Shown here: in pieces, positions 45,143-53,717 of the stretch
Layout: every line of letters begins with the position of its first letter
Numbering within the stretch: the first letter of the stretch is position 1
Assembly: GCA_017858515.1 (NCBI GenBank)
Contig: JAFMBM010000013.1
Span: 1 to 60,150, forward strand
DNA length: 60,150 nucleotides
From: Cryomorphaceae bacterium
GTDB taxonomy: Bacteria; Bacteroidota; Bacteroidia; Flavobacteriales; Schleiferiaceae
Reading direction: 5' to 3'
Notes under the pieces: generated by a model
The model's database searches: none
Told to the model about the DNA's origin: nothing
The model's input: the letters and a program-made list of their open reading frames with translations, nothing else
Program-made: the position numbers and the translations under genes

Positions 45143-46135
45143 TTAATTAGGTAAAAGCACTTTATTGATGACGTGAATTACACCGTTTGTACCTGTAATA
45201 TCTACGGCCGTAACGTCTGCAGTTCTTGAAGATTCATCAGTAATGGTAACACTTCCGCCGTTAACTGCTAGATTTAGTGTTCCGTTTTGTGCTGCTGTTA
45301 CAGAGGTAGTAGTTACATCTGCAGCTCTAACCTCAGAGGTAAGGGCGTGATAAAGCAATACGTTGGTTAAGCCAGGAACTCCTCCTACCTCAGCAACTAC
45401 TGCATTTAGATCAGGGAGGTTTAATTCAGTTAAAAGACTACCGAAAGCATTATTGTCTGGAGCAAAAATGGTTAAAGACAGACTGCTATTCGTAATAGTA
45501 CTCGCTACAGAAGCATCTGCCGCAAGCGCAGCTGTTTCTAGCGTAGAGAAATTCGGATTTCCAAGAATCAACTCCCCAACAGTAATAGGAAGCAACACTT
45601 TGTCAATTACATGAATTACTCCATTATCTGCTTGCACATCTACTTGGGTAACCATTGCACGGCTTCCGTTCAGGGCTACACCTGAAGTAGCATCAATTGC
45701 AAGGGCAAGTCCATTGCCATCTGCATTGGTAGATAAAGTAGTTGCAAAACCGCTTGTCACTTGGCTTGAAGGAACTTCTGCTCCAAGAACATGATACAAT
45801 ACAACCGATCTTAAACCATCAACACCTAAACCATTTACAGCCGCGTTTAAATCTGCATATCCTAACTCAGTCAATAGAGCAGCGAAGGCAGTATTGGTTG
45901 GCGCAAATACAGTCAATCTGGCGCTTTCGTCGTCTAAAGCAGCAGTTAAATTGGTTGTAGTCAATACCTCTTTAAGGATACTAAAGTTTGGATCACTAGA
46001 TACGATATCCGCAATTGTGACCTTCGGAGTAACATTGTTGTTGTCATCGTCGTCGTCGTCGCAAGAACTAGTTCCTAGAAGAATAGCACCGAATAAAACG
46101 GCAGGAAAGGCTTTTAACAAAAGTGATTTCATCAT
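45143..46135 (-). CDS. Fasciclin (FAS1) domain lipoprotein
   Basis: The product has 330 residues (the start could be the second Met at 46132). The lipobox ILLGTSSC is followed immediately by six Asp and three Asn, an acidic run like the export signal of surface lipoproteins in Bacteroidota. Two FAS1 domains follow, about 40-185 and 187-330. Each has the H1 motif (LTVFAPTNTAFAALL; LTIFAPDNNAFGSLL) and ends with NGVIHVIDKVLLP or NGVIHVINKVLLP. It probably has an adhesive role at the cell surface. It is a single gene with its own terminator. Confidence 0.94.
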   Translation of the reverse strand: MMKSLLLKAFPAVLFGAILLGTSSCDDDDDDNNNVTPKVTIADIVSSDPNFSILKEVLTTTNLTAALDDESARLTVFAPTNTAFAALLTELGYADLNAAVNGLGVDGLRSVVLYHVLGAEVPSSQVTSGFATTLSTNADGNGLALAIDATSGVALNGSRAMVTQVDVQADNGVIHVIDKVLLPITVGELILGNPNFSTLETAALAADASVASTITNSSLSLTIFAPDNNAFGSLLTELNLPDLNAVVAEVGGVPGLTNVLLYHALTSEVRAADVTTTSVTAAQNGTLNLAVNGGSVTITDESSRTADVTAVDITGTNGVIHVINKVLLPN

Positions 46136-46329
46136 TTGTTTTGTGTGTTAGTTAATGGGAAACTAACATCAAAAGGTTTCATTTAGTTCAATGGTGGAAC
46201 ACTAAAATTTAGTTTGACCGATTCAAAGTGAATCTTTAATGAGTAAAAGCGACAAGATTTCTTTTGATTCATGAATTTAATTTTCGAAACCGAGCTTTTA
46301 ATAAGCTTCATGATAAAGAGAAAAAAGCA

Positions 46330-46360
46330 TTTGATAACGAAAGGCTTTGACCTATTTTTG
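46330..46360 (+). promoter_or_regulatory. Full Bacteroidota promoter for sucD
   Basis: -33 TTTG (46330-46333), a 19-base spacer and -7 TATTTTTG (46353-46360). This matches the consensus in both elements and spacing. The leader to ATG 46385 would be about 20 nt. It also shows that the longer open frame beginning at 46271 is not the true gene start. Confidence 0.85.
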
Positions 46361-46384
46361 CCACGCATTAAAAAACCCAGTAAC

Positions 46385-47257
46385 ATGAGTGTTCTAGTAA
46401 ATAAAAATTCGAGAGTAATCGTTCAAGGCTTTACAGGAAGTGAGGGTAGTTTCCACGCTTCTCAAATGATCGAATACGGAACCCAAGTGGTAGGAGGGGT
46501 AACTCCTGGCAAAGGAGGAATGATGCATCTTGAGCGTCCTGTATTTAATACCGTTGCCGAAGCAGTTGCTAAAACTAAAGCAGATGTTTCCATCCTTTTT
46601 GTTCCTCCTGCATTTGCTGCAGATGCCATTATGGAGGCCGCGGAAGCGGGGATTAAAGTAATTGTTACTATCACGGAAGGCATTCCAGTGAAGGATATGA
46701 TCATGGTTAAAGAATACATCAAGGATAAGAACTGTACTTTAATAGGTCCCAACTGTCCTGGCGTTATTACTGCAGGTGAGGCGAAGGTTGGTATTATGCC
46801 AGGTTTTGTTTTCAAGAAAGGAAACGTGGGTATCGTATCCAAATCAGGAACCCTTACCTATGAAGCAGCCGATCAAATTGTTAAAGCAGGATTAGGAATC
46901 ACTACTGCCATCGGAATTGGTGGCGATCCTATCATTGGAACCACAACTAAAGAGGCCGTAGAGCTTTTGATGAATGATCCTGAGACCGAAGGTATTGTAA
47001 TGATTGGTGAAATTGGAGGTAATCTAGAGGCTTTAGCCGCTGAATGGATTAAAGCTCATGGAACCAAGCCTGTGGTTGGCTTTATCGCTGGTGAAACAGC
47101 GCCTAAAGGAAGAACTATGGGGCATGCTGGAGCTATTGTAGGCGGAGCGGATGACACGGCTGAAGCGAAAAAAGCGGTCATGCGTGCAAGCGGAATCCAT
47201 GTCGTAGACTCACCGGCACATATCGGCACCAAAATGGCTGAAATCTTAGCCAAATAA
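46385..47257 (+). CDS. sucD: Succinate--CoA ligase (ADP-forming) subunit alpha
   Basis: The product has 290 residues from ATG 46385 ([21 protein letters not shown]), the normal family length. It is the TCA-cycle enzyme that makes succinate and ATP or GTP with SucC. The CoA-binding Rossmann domain is at about 1-120 ([15 protein letters not shown]). The ligase domain follows, with [19 protein letters not shown] and the phospho-His loop [13 protein letters not shown] (about 240-252). The partner sucC is not adjacent. Confidence 0.97.
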   Translation: MSVLVNKNSRVIVQGFTGSEGSFHASQMIEYGTQVVGGVTPGKGGMMHLERPVFNTVAEAVAKTKADVSILFVPPAFAADAIMEAAEAGIKVIVTITEGIPVKDMIMVKEYIKDKNCTLIGPNCPGVITAGEAKVGIMPGFVFKKGNVGIVSKSGTLTYEAADQIVKAGLGITTAIGIGGDPIIGTTTKEAVELLMNDPETEGIVMIGEIGGNLEALAAEWIKAHGTKPVVGFIAGETAPKGRTMGHAGAIVGGADDTAEAKKAVMRASGIHVVDSPAHIGTKMAEILAK

Positions 47258-47273
47258 AAGATTCTAAGGCCTA

Positions 47274-47305
47274 TTTGAATTCAAAGTTCTCATCGGTTAT
47301 CTTGG
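47274..47305 (+). promoter_or_regulatory. Probable promoter of the glycosyltransferase gene
   Basis: -33 TTTG (47274-47277), a 20-base spacer and TATCTTGG (47298-47305, one mismatch from TAnnTTTG). The ATG at 47310 follows by 4 bases, so the mRNA would be leaderless. Confidence 0.5.
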
Positions 47306-47309
47306 ACCT

Positions 47310-48980
47310 ATGAAAATTGGGCTTCTGTCAAACCGAGTAGATCAGTGGAGAATAGTGGTAGCATCCCTCGTTCTCTTCGCGCCATTCTTGGGTGGAGTGC
47401 ACTTATTTGATTGGGATGAAATAAATTTTGCCGAATTGGCAAGAGAGATGTTGGTTAGTGGGAGTTATCTCAGCCCACAACTCGACTTTGAAGCCTTCAC
47501 CGAAAAGCCTCCTTTATTCATGTGGATTCAAGCACTAAGCATGAATCTATTTGGGGTAAACGAATTTGCTTCGCGTTTTCCAAACGTTCTGGCTGCCATT
47601 GCCAGTTTATTGCTTATCTATGATATAGGCTTCCGACTACATGGTCAAAGATTGGCTCGTTGGTGGGTATTGGCATATGTTGGAAGTACCCTTCCACACT
47701 TTTATTTTAAGTCAGGATTAATTGATCCATGGTTTAACTTTTTCATTTTCGCCTGTTTATGGTTCATCATTAAATTTATTTGGAAATCCAATAAAATTCT
47801 GGGTGTTCACTTGCAACATTCCCGCGTTTTATACTTGTTACTCGCCGCACTCTTTACTGGTTTGGCCATCTTAACCAAAGGACCTGCTGCCTTTCTTATA
47901 ACCTCTCTTGTTTTTGGCGTTTATTGGATCAGTGTTCGATTTAGGTGGTTTATCAAGCCAATTGACTTTATTCTTTACACTTTCTTAGCTCTATTAGTCA
48001 CGGGAATTTGGTACGGTTTGGAAACTTTGGTTAACGGTCCTTCTTTTATCATTGAGTTTACCATCCGACAATGGGCCCTACTTTCAACACCCGATGCGGG
48101 TCATGGTGGATTTGTTGGATACCATTTTGTTGTACTTTTTCTTGGTTGCTTCCCGGCCTCCGTTTTTGCCATTCAAGCCATGCTTCGCAAAAACGATGGC
48201 ACACTAGATGCTCAGCGTGATATGAAAAAATGGATGCTCTATCTGCTATGGGTAGTGCTTATCCTTTTTAGCCTGGTGAAGTCAAAAATCATTCATTATT
48301 CTTCTTTAGCCTATTTTCCACTCACCTATTTAGCTGCTTTAAGTTTGGTGGGAATTGTAGAAGGAAGATGGAAGCTCAAGCCTTGGATGAGCGTACTCCT
48401 TTCTATCCAAACCCTTATTTATGCTCTAGTAAGTTTTGGTCTTATTTGGTTAGGAAGAAACCCTCATCTCCTAAAAGAATTGGCGAAAAACGACCCTTTT
48501 GCCCAAGCTAATTTTGAAGCGGAAGTACATTGGCCTTTGTATTTATTCTCTATTGTGGGCTTATCCATTTTTAGTCTTATTCTGTTTTTCTATCAGAAGG
48601 ATAAACAACGTAGTAGGGCTTTTAATGTATTGTTTATCTCCCATGCTTTATGGGTTCAACTCGCGCTTGTCTTTTTCATTGGTAGGATAGAGCGGATAAC
48701 ACAAGGGGCCAATATTGAATTCTTCGAGAGTATTAAGAATGAAAAGGCCTACTTAGGAACGTATAACTATCGAAGTTATGTTCCATTCTTTTATGGTGAA
48801 GTTGAACCTTTGAATAAAGGAGTGAATATCCGATGGAAAAGTCCTGAAACTCTAGATCGCAATGCCTATGTTTCGGTAAGGGAAGGTAGTCAATTGAAAT
48901 TCGAACAAGAATACCCCGCTGCCCTGCATCTTTATTCAAAAAACGGCTTTCATTTTTACAAATTCGAGCCAGCCCATTGA
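47310..48980 (+). CDS. Glycosyltransferase family 39 (ArnT/PMT-like) membrane protein
   Basis: The product has 556 residues. It has about 11-12 membrane helices and the first extracytoplasmic loop motif LFDWDEINFAELAREM (about residues 33-48), with the catalytic acidic pair of polyprenyl-phosphate-sugar transferases. EKPPLFMWIQALSM and FASRFPNVLAAIAS follow, as in ArnT. It transfers a sugar from a lipid carrier to an acceptor such as lipid A or protein. The acceptor is unknown. The 3' end overlaps rsmE by 25 bases in convergent orientation. Confidence 0.9.
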   Translation: MKIGLLSNRVDQWRIVVASLVLFAPFLGGVHLFDWDEINFAELAREMLVSGSYLSPQLDFEAFTEKPPLFMWIQALSMNLFGVNEFASRFPNVLAAIASLLLIYDIGFRLHGQRLARWWVLAYVGSTLPHFYFKSGLIDPWFNFFIFACLWFIIKFIWKSNKILGVHLQHSRVLYLLLAALFTGLAILTKGPAAFLITSLVFGVYWISVRFRWFIKPIDFILYTFLALLVTGIWYGLETLVNGPSFIIEFTIRQWALLSTPDAGHGGFVGYHFVVLFLGCFPASVFAIQAMLRKNDGTLDAQRDMKKWMLYLLWVVLILFSLVKSKIIHYSSLAYFPLTYLAALSLVGIVEGRWKLKPWMSVLLSIQTLIYALVSFGLIWLGRNPHLLKELAKNDPFAQANFEAEVHWPLYLFSIVGLSIFSLILFFYQKDKQRSRAFNVLFISHALWVQLALVFFIGRIERITQGANIEFFESIKNEKAYLGTYNYRSYVPFFYGEVEPLNKGVNIRWKSPETLDRNAYVSVREGSQLKFEQEYPAALHLYSKNGFHFYKFEPAH

Positions 48981-49660
48981 GCTACAGCTGTTAAAGCGGC
49001 GGTTTCGGTTCTTAGCCTGTAAGGACCTAAATCAATATCGATTGCTTGATGCTTTTTACAAAGCTCTACTTCTTGTGGACTAAAATCCCCTTCAGGGCCA
49101 ATAAGAATAATAGGATTGATTACGTCTATAAGGTCTTTTATCCATAGTTTCTCAGAAGGATAGCAATGTGCTATAAGTAATGTGTGCGATGGGTCGAATG
49201 AGTCTAGAAGAACATTGAGTTTGGTAGGTTCGTCTATGCTGGGAAGAATGCTTCGCAGCGATTGCTTCATGGCCGAAAGCGCAATTTTTTCTAAGCGTTC
49301 AATGCGTATTTTGCTGCGCTCAGCAAATTTGGTTATCAAAGGTGTAACTCGAGTTACTCCTAGCTCAACGGCTTTCTCTATAAGCCATTCAAAACGGTCG
49401 TTATTCTTAGTGAGAGCAACGCAAAGGTGAATGGAAGTCTGAACACCTAGTTGTGGATCGGAATAGGTTTCTAGGATTTCAACAAGGCAGTTTTTATCGT
49501 TTTCACTGAGAATTCGAATTTTACCCAATTGTCCTTTTCCATTGGTTACGAAGAGAATGTCACCTGCTTTTTTTCGAAGAACTTTCAAGGCATGTTTCGC
49601 CTCTTCTTCACTTAAGATGCTTTCTTCAAGCAAATTGGGCATATAGAACAGTTGATTCAT
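48956..49660 (-). CDS. rsmE: 16S rRNA (uracil(1498)-N(3))-methyltransferase
   Basis: The product has 234 residues, full length. A PUA-like N-terminus (about 1-70, [19 protein letters not shown]) is followed by the SPOUT knot with [16 protein letters not shown] and [19 protein letters not shown]. It methylates U1498 in the decoding centre. It is the last gene of the minus-strand run from kdsA, overlapping rimK by 4 bases. Confidence 0.95.
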   Translation of the reverse strand: MNQLFYMPNLLEESILSEEEAKHALKVLRKKAGDILFVTNGKGQLGKIRILSENDKNCLVEILETYSDPQLGVQTSIHLCVALTKNNDRFEWLIEKAVELGVTRVTPLITKFAERSKIRIERLEKIALSAMKQSLRSILPSIDEPTKLNVLLDSFDPSHTLLIAHCYPSEKLWIKDLIDVINPIILIGPEGDFSPQEVELCKKHQAIDIDLGPYRLRTETAALTAVAQWAGSNL

Positions 49661-50571
49661 ACCCCAATATTATCTTTTTTTCGATTGGGTGTACCCGCAT
49701 TCGCGTTTTTTTCGATGTATTCGATTATGAGCCCAGCCACGTCAATTCCTGTAGCGGCCTCTACGCCTTTTAGTCCAGGCGAGGAGTTTACTTCTAAGAT
49801 AAGCGGACCTCTGTTAGACCTGAGCATATCAACCCCTGCTATATCTAAACCTAAAGCTTTCGCGGCCTTAATAGCCATTTCTTTTTCGTTCTTTTTAAGC
49901 TTAATCAAGGTTCCACTTCCTCCGCGATGTAGGTTAGATCGAAACTCTCCTTCCACACCTTGCCGTTGAAATGCAGCCACTACTTTTCCATCAATTACAA
50001 TGCATCGAATGTCTGAACCTTTAGCTTCTTCAATGTATTCTTGAACCAAAATATTGGCATTAATACCATAGAAGGCTTCAATTACACTTCGAGCCGCTGC
50101 CTGAGTTTCAGCCAAAACTACTCCAAGACCCTGGGTTCCTTCCAATAACTTCACAATCAGAGGAGTTCCACCAACTTGTCCTATTAAATGGTTTACATCA
50201 CTCGGATTGCGAGCAAAGGCCGTTTTAGGAATTCCCACTCCATGGTGCGCTAGGATCTGGGTAGCCCTCAACTTATCTCTCGAACGCACTAAGGCCAATG
50301 AAGACAATGTGGTGAAGGCCTTTTTCATTTCAAATTGTCGAATAATCGAGCTTCCATAAAATGTAACGCTAGCGCCTATTCGCGGAATAATAGCGTCTAC
50401 ATCTGAGACAATATGGTCCTTCCAAAAGATGTTGTTTTGACCACTTTCCATCACTACATAACAGCGAGTATGGTCCATTACCTTGGCGATATGTCCTCTC
50501 TCCCGCGCGGCTTGCACAAGTCTCTGAGTAGAGTAGAGCTTAGGATTGGCGGATAAAATTAAAATATTCAT
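49657..50571 (-). CDS. rimK: RimK-type ATP-grasp ligase
   Basis: The product has 304 residues. Marks are [22 protein letters not shown] at the start (shown in parts: [16 protein letters not shown]), [19 protein letters not shown], the ATP-grasp core [19 protein letters not shown] and [19 protein letters not shown] near the end with the metal ligands. RimK adds Glu residues to the C-terminus of ribosomal protein S6. The next gene upstream encodes a RimB-like retropepsin, and the two overlap by 4 bases, as expected for a modification module. Target S6 is inferred from family. Confidence 0.93.
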   Translation of the reverse strand: MNILILSANPKLYSTQRLVQAARERGHIAKVMDHTRCYVVMESGQNNIFWKDHIVSDVDAIIPRIGASVTFYGSSIIRQFEMKKAFTTLSSLALVRSRDKLRATQILAHHGVGIPKTAFARNPSDVNHLIGQVGGTPLIVKLLEGTQGLGVVLAETQAAARSVIEAFYGINANILVQEYIEEAKGSDIRCIVIDGKVVAAFQRQGVEGEFRSNLHRGGSGTLIKLKKNEKEMAIKAAKALGLDIAGVDMLRSNRGPLILEVNSSPGLKGVEAATGIDVAGLIIEYIEKNANAGTPNRKKDNIGV

Positions 50572-51053
50572 GAAAGAGGATTTTGTTTGGCTATTTTCTG
50601 ATTGAATGAAAGATTCTGAAGGCTAACATCTACAAGGCATTTTCCTTGAAGAAAACGCTTCCCAAGTAGCACTGGATATCGCATTTTACCACGGTCTGCA
50701 AGGGTGAATTCTACCTTAAATTCTCTATCAAAAAGACGAATGGTGGTGTAAATCGAAAATCGAAACTCACTTTCACCAAATGAACTTTTTACTTTCTTTT
50801 CCTTAAAGGTGAAGGATTTAAATTCCCTTTTTTGATAGGATTCATGTTTGGGATCAAGAAGATGAAAACTGACGTAGCGTTGACCATCTTTTTCTACCAA
50901 ATGCACTTTATGACAATGCAAGGAAGAGGTACGGGCGCCTGTATCAATTTTACAATCGATGTCTTCCATTTCGAAAAGTGGAAAGTCAATTTTATCCGTA
51001 GTGCCAATGATTAGCTTTGGCCTTACAGTTCTCTTTCTACTCGGAATAGACAT
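50568..51053 (-). CDS. RimB-like retropepsin (zn_protease/PF05618 family)
   Basis: The product has 161 residues. Aspartic-protease-like motif [13 protein letters not shown] with Asp37, typical of the family once called ATP-dependent zinc protease and now linked to RimK in trimming poly-Glu. [19 protein letters not shown] (about 125-143) is the second conserved segment. It is cytosolic and probably dimeric like retropepsins. It overlaps rimK by 4 bases and the KdsC-like gene by 1 base, so expression is tightly coupled. Confidence 0.88.
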   Translation of the reverse strand: MSIPSRKRTVRPKLIIGTTDKIDFPLFEMEDIDCKIDTGARTSSLHCHKVHLVEKDGQRYVSFHLLDPKHESYQKREFKSFTFKEKKVKSSFGESEFRFSIYTTIRLFDREFKVEFTLADRGKMRYPVLLGKRFLQGKCLVDVSLQNLSFNQKIAKQNPLS

Positions 51054-51730
51054 TAGGATCCTTTGGAGGAGGTAGTAATTATCGATTGACGCTCATTCCA
51101 ATAGTCAGAATATTGACTTGAAAAAGAAAGTCGATCTGAAATAACGTTGGAGTATTGGCCGATGGCTTCCAACATAAAATCGCATGCCTCACGCACCCCA
51201 TTTTCACCACCATTTACGCTAGGAATGAGATCTACCAAGCCATGACTCTGAACATAATTGTTAAAAGAGGGAGAATGCTTTGAACCAAGAAAGATCCGAA
51301 AGCCCACTCGAGCGGCAACACTAAGGTCAAGGACATCATCAAAAAAGAAGGCGATTTGCTCTGGTTCAAGGCTGTACTCTTTTATAATCAGATCTAAAGC
51401 CTCGCTCTTATTCTTGAAATTGAGCATAGCCAAATTGAAGTGCTCTCTTTGTGCAAAATCATTACCCAATTCATTTGAGGCGCCACTGAGAATGCCCATC
51501 AAGGGCATTTCGCCGTTTTGCTTGTAAAAACCAAATCGCAATAGATTGGTTCCCAAGGAATCTATTTCTGAGAAACTACTTCCTTGGGAACCTATTTTGC
51601 TGCCATTGTTAAACACTCCATCCCAATCGAAGAGAAACAAACGAATTTTGCTCAGCTTCAATTTTAGATCCGGATGAGTACAAAAAAGACTCGCTCCCGC
51701 CTCTATATAGGGACGAATGGCGGCAGGCAT
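51053..51730 (-). CDS. KdsC-like HAD phosphatase (divergent)
   Basis: The product has 225 residues, longer than usual KdsC (about 170-190). HAD motif I LFLFDWDGVFNNG has Asp35 and Asp37. LMGILSGASNEL is motif II. FKNKSEALDLI has the motif III Lys, and FFFDDVLDLSVAARVG is motif IV. GGENGVREACDFMLEAIG (about 173-190) corresponds to the KdsC C-terminal segment. The usual DG.G flap is DSLG here. There are extensions of about 28 residues before and 35 after the core. Likely reaction: Kdo 8-phosphate to Kdo, by context with kdsA. Another phospho-nonulosonate or sugar phosphate is possible. It overlaps the neighbours on both sides by 1 base. Confidence 0.82.
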   Translation of the reverse strand: MPAAIRPYIEAGASLFCTHPDLKLKLSKIRLFLFDWDGVFNNGSKIGSQGSSFSEIDSLGTNLLRFGFYKQNGEMPLMGILSGASNELGNDFAQREHFNLAMLNFKNKSEALDLIIKEYSLEPEQIAFFFDDVLDLSVAARVGFRIFLGSKHSPSFNNYVQSHGLVDLIPSVNGGENGVREACDFMLEAIGQYSNVISDRLSFSSQYSDYWNERQSIITTSSKGS

Positions 51731-52749
51731 TAGGCGTTGGCCTTTAGTATATCCTGAACATCAATCATTCCCACAACCTTCTCGCTTTGAGTAACAACAA
51801 GTGTATCAATTTGCTTCTCTCTCAATAAAGCATGAGCAGCATAGAGTAATTCTGAAGAATCAATGGTTTGTGGTGCTTTCATCTCTAAGCTGGAAAGGGC
51901 GTTTGAAATCGCAGATCCACCTTTTGAACTTACCAATCTTCGAAGATCCCCATCTGTGAAAATTCCAATGGCTTTGTCGTTGTCGTCTACAATGCTCACC
52001 GCACCAAATCCGCCTTCTGTCATCGCAACCAAAGCATCCGAAATAGATTGACTGGCTTTCACCTTAGGATTTATACTTCCCATAATATCACCCACTCTCA
52101 AAGTCATGAGCCTCGTGTGTTCAAAAAACTCTTGAGTGCCAATTGAGGTGAAATGATTCTCTGTAAGCTGCTTCATGATCTTCCATGGAACGGTTACTGT
52201 ATGCACTCCAATGTTGATCGCATTCTTTACATGCTCCACATTCCGAACCGAAGAAAACATAATTTTGGTGTCATAGCCATAATAATTTACCGCTTCAACA
52301 CATTGCTGAACAAGGCTTAACGCATCATGGCCTTGATCCTGTAATCTTCCAACCAAAGGACAAACGTAAGTGGCCCCAGCATTCATAGCCATATAGGCTT
52401 GTTGAAGGGTATAAACCAAATGAATATTCACCAAGAAACCTTGATCTACTAATATTCTGCAAGCCTTCACTCCCTCTAATGATATGGGGATTTTATACAC
52501 AGTCTTGCTGCGGTCTAAGCCTAAGGCGTCTTGTCTAAGTGCCTCTTTTACAATCTCATCTGATGTCTGACCTAGAGCTTCAATTTGAAGTACAGGTACT
52601 ATCTTGGCCAGCTTTAAAATGGTTCCGTCTATATCGGTAATACCATGACGATGCATAAAAGTAGGCGTAGTGGTAAGGCCAGCAATGCTGCCTAACTTAA
52701 ATGCCTCTTCAATTTCTTTAATGTCTGCTGAGTCTAAATATAATTCCAT
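51730..52749 (-). CDS. Transaldolase-like aldolase fused to a KdsD-type CBS pair
   Basis: The product has 339 residues. Residues 1-212 are a small transaldolase / fructose-6-phosphate aldolase barrel (MELYLDSADI, TVYKIPISLEG with Schiff-base Lys86). Compared with E. coli FsaA from memory, Asp6, Lys85 (here Lys86) and the phosphate-binding Arg134 (here Arg135) are kept. Asn28 becomes Thr28, Gln59 becomes Glu57, Thr109 becomes His110, Ala129 becomes Cys130 and Tyr131 becomes Leu132. Residues 216-338 are two CBS motifs with VGDIMGSINP, IGIFTDGDLRRLV and VVGMIDVQDILKAN, which match the CBS pair of arabinose-5-phosphate isomerase KdsD. It sits between kdsA and the KdsC-like gene. I infer a role in arabinose 5-phosphate or Kdo supply, with a nucleotide or CMP-Kdo ligand on the CBS pair. 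The domain calls are firm and the reaction is not. Confidence 0.85.
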   Translation of the reverse strand: MELYLDSADIKEIEEAFKLGSIAGLTTTPTFMHRHGITDIDGTILKLAKIVPVLQIEALGQTSDEIVKEALRQDALGLDRSKTVYKIPISLEGVKACRILVDQGFLVNIHLVYTLQQAYMAMNAGATYVCPLVGRLQDQGHDALSLVQQCVEAVNYYGYDTKIMFSSVRNVEHVKNAINIGVHTVTVPWKIMKQLTENHFTSIGTQEFFEHTRLMTLRVGDIMGSINPKVKASQSISDALVAMTEGGFGAVSIVDDNDKAIGIFTDGDLRRLVSSKGGSAISNALSSLEMKAPQTIDSSELLYAAHALLREKQIDTLVVTQSEKVVGMIDVQDILKANA

Positions 52750-52796
52750 TTGTCTTGTTGTTCTGTTAAAGGTTTGCGTGGCCTAAATTAAAGAGC

Positions 52797-53633
52797 CTAT
52801 TGGTTTCTATAACTGCGTTCTATTCTATGAATCTCGATGAGCGGCTTCATAAATTCTTCCAAGTGATCAATATCCATCTGACTTGCTGCATCGCAAAGAG
52901 CCTCACTCGGACAAGGGTGTGTTTCTATGAATAAACCATCTACGCCAGCAGCGGTAGCCGATCGAGCCAATACTTCTAGGTATTGACGAGCTCCACCTGA
53001 GGGGTCTGCACTTGGAATTCCATATTTACGAATCGAATGGGTTACATCAAAAACTACTGGATAGCCCGTCTTCTGTAAATGGTAAAAAGACCGAGGATCA
53101 ACCACCAAATCATTGTAGCCGAAAGTATATCCTCTCTCAGTTAATATCACTTTGAAATTGCCTGTAGATTCTACCTTTTGGGTAGGCTTAGACATATTCT
53201 CAGGAGCTAAAAACTGCCCGTGCTTTAGGTTGATGGGAAGTCCACTCTTGGCTGATTCTACCACCAAACGAGTCTGCATGCACAAATAAGCAGGTATTTG
53301 AATTACATCTAAAACTTCTGCAGCGGCTGCAATTTGGTCAGGATAGTGGATGTCAGATAAAACAGGTAGCCCAAATGTGTCTTTCACTTTTTGAAGAATT
53401 TTCAATCCTTCGTCTAGTCCTGGACCTTGATAAAAGTCTACCGAGCTTCGATTGTCTTTTTGGAAAGAGGACTTATAAATAACGGGAATTCCGGTTCTTT
53501 CTGAGATGCGAACCAGCTTTTCAGCTACTGTCATCATAGTAGATTCCTCTTCAATTACGCAGGGTCCGCTGATGAGAAAGAGCTTTTCATCGCCACATTT
53601 GACGTTGCCAACGTCGATAATTCTTTTGCTCAT
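52797..53633 (-). CDS. kdsA: 3-deoxy-8-phosphooctulonate synthase
   Basis: The product has 278 residues. It condenses phosphoenolpyruvate with arabinose 5-phosphate to Kdo 8-phosphate for lipopolysaccharide. Marks: SGPCVIEEE (Cys25, where E. coli has Asn, so the metal-dependent class II), YKSSFQKDNRSSVDFYQGPGL, DVIQIPAYLCMQT, NLKHGQFLAP, VVFDVTHSIRKYG and GLFIETHPCPSEALCD. It is the first gene of a six-gene minus-strand run to rsmE. A -7 box at 53654-53661 gives a leader of about 16 nt. The next gene starts 47 bases downstream. Confidence 0.95.
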   Translation of the reverse strand: MSKRIIDVGNVKCGDEKLFLISGPCVIEEESTMMTVAEKLVRISERTGIPVIYKSSFQKDNRSSVDFYQGPGLDEGLKILQKVKDTFGLPVLSDIHYPDQIAAAAEVLDVIQIPAYLCMQTRLVVESAKSGLPINLKHGQFLAPENMSKPTQKVESTGNFKVILTERGYTFGYNDLVVDPRSFYHLQKTGYPVVFDVTHSIRKYGIPSADPSGGARQYLEVLARSATAAGVDGLFIETHPCPSEALCDAASQMDIDHLEEFMKPLIEIHRIERSYRNQ

Positions 53634-53653
53634 GAATTTCTGAATATTGGCCG

Positions 53654-53661
53654 CAAAGGTA
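53654..53661 (-). promoter_or_regulatory. -7 box for the kdsA operon
   Basis: Minus-strand TACCTTTG matches TAnnTTTG, 21 bases before the kdsA ATG. It is back to back with the arginase box at 53689-53696, 27 bases apart. No clear -33 TTTG. Confidence 0.6.
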
Positions 53662-53688
53662 GAAAGAAAGCAGTGCCCTCTGCTTGAT

Positions 53689-53696
53689 TACCTTTG
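53689..53696 (+). promoter_or_regulatory. -7 box for arginase
   Basis: TACCTTTG matches TAnnTTTG, 21 bases before ATG 53718. It contains the TTG at 53694 that would otherwise extend the open frame by eight codons, so that extension is rejected. Confidence 0.6.
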
Positions 53697-53717
53697 CCGA
53701 CCCCATTACTATTTGAA

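Noticed and set aside
46183..46386. 67-codon minus-strand frame upstream of sucD
   Set aside because: It crosses the well-formed sucD promoter and has no protein-like features.
53694..53717. TTG start for arginase
   Set aside because: It lies inside the TACCTTTG box, and ATG 53718 begins the conserved family sequence.
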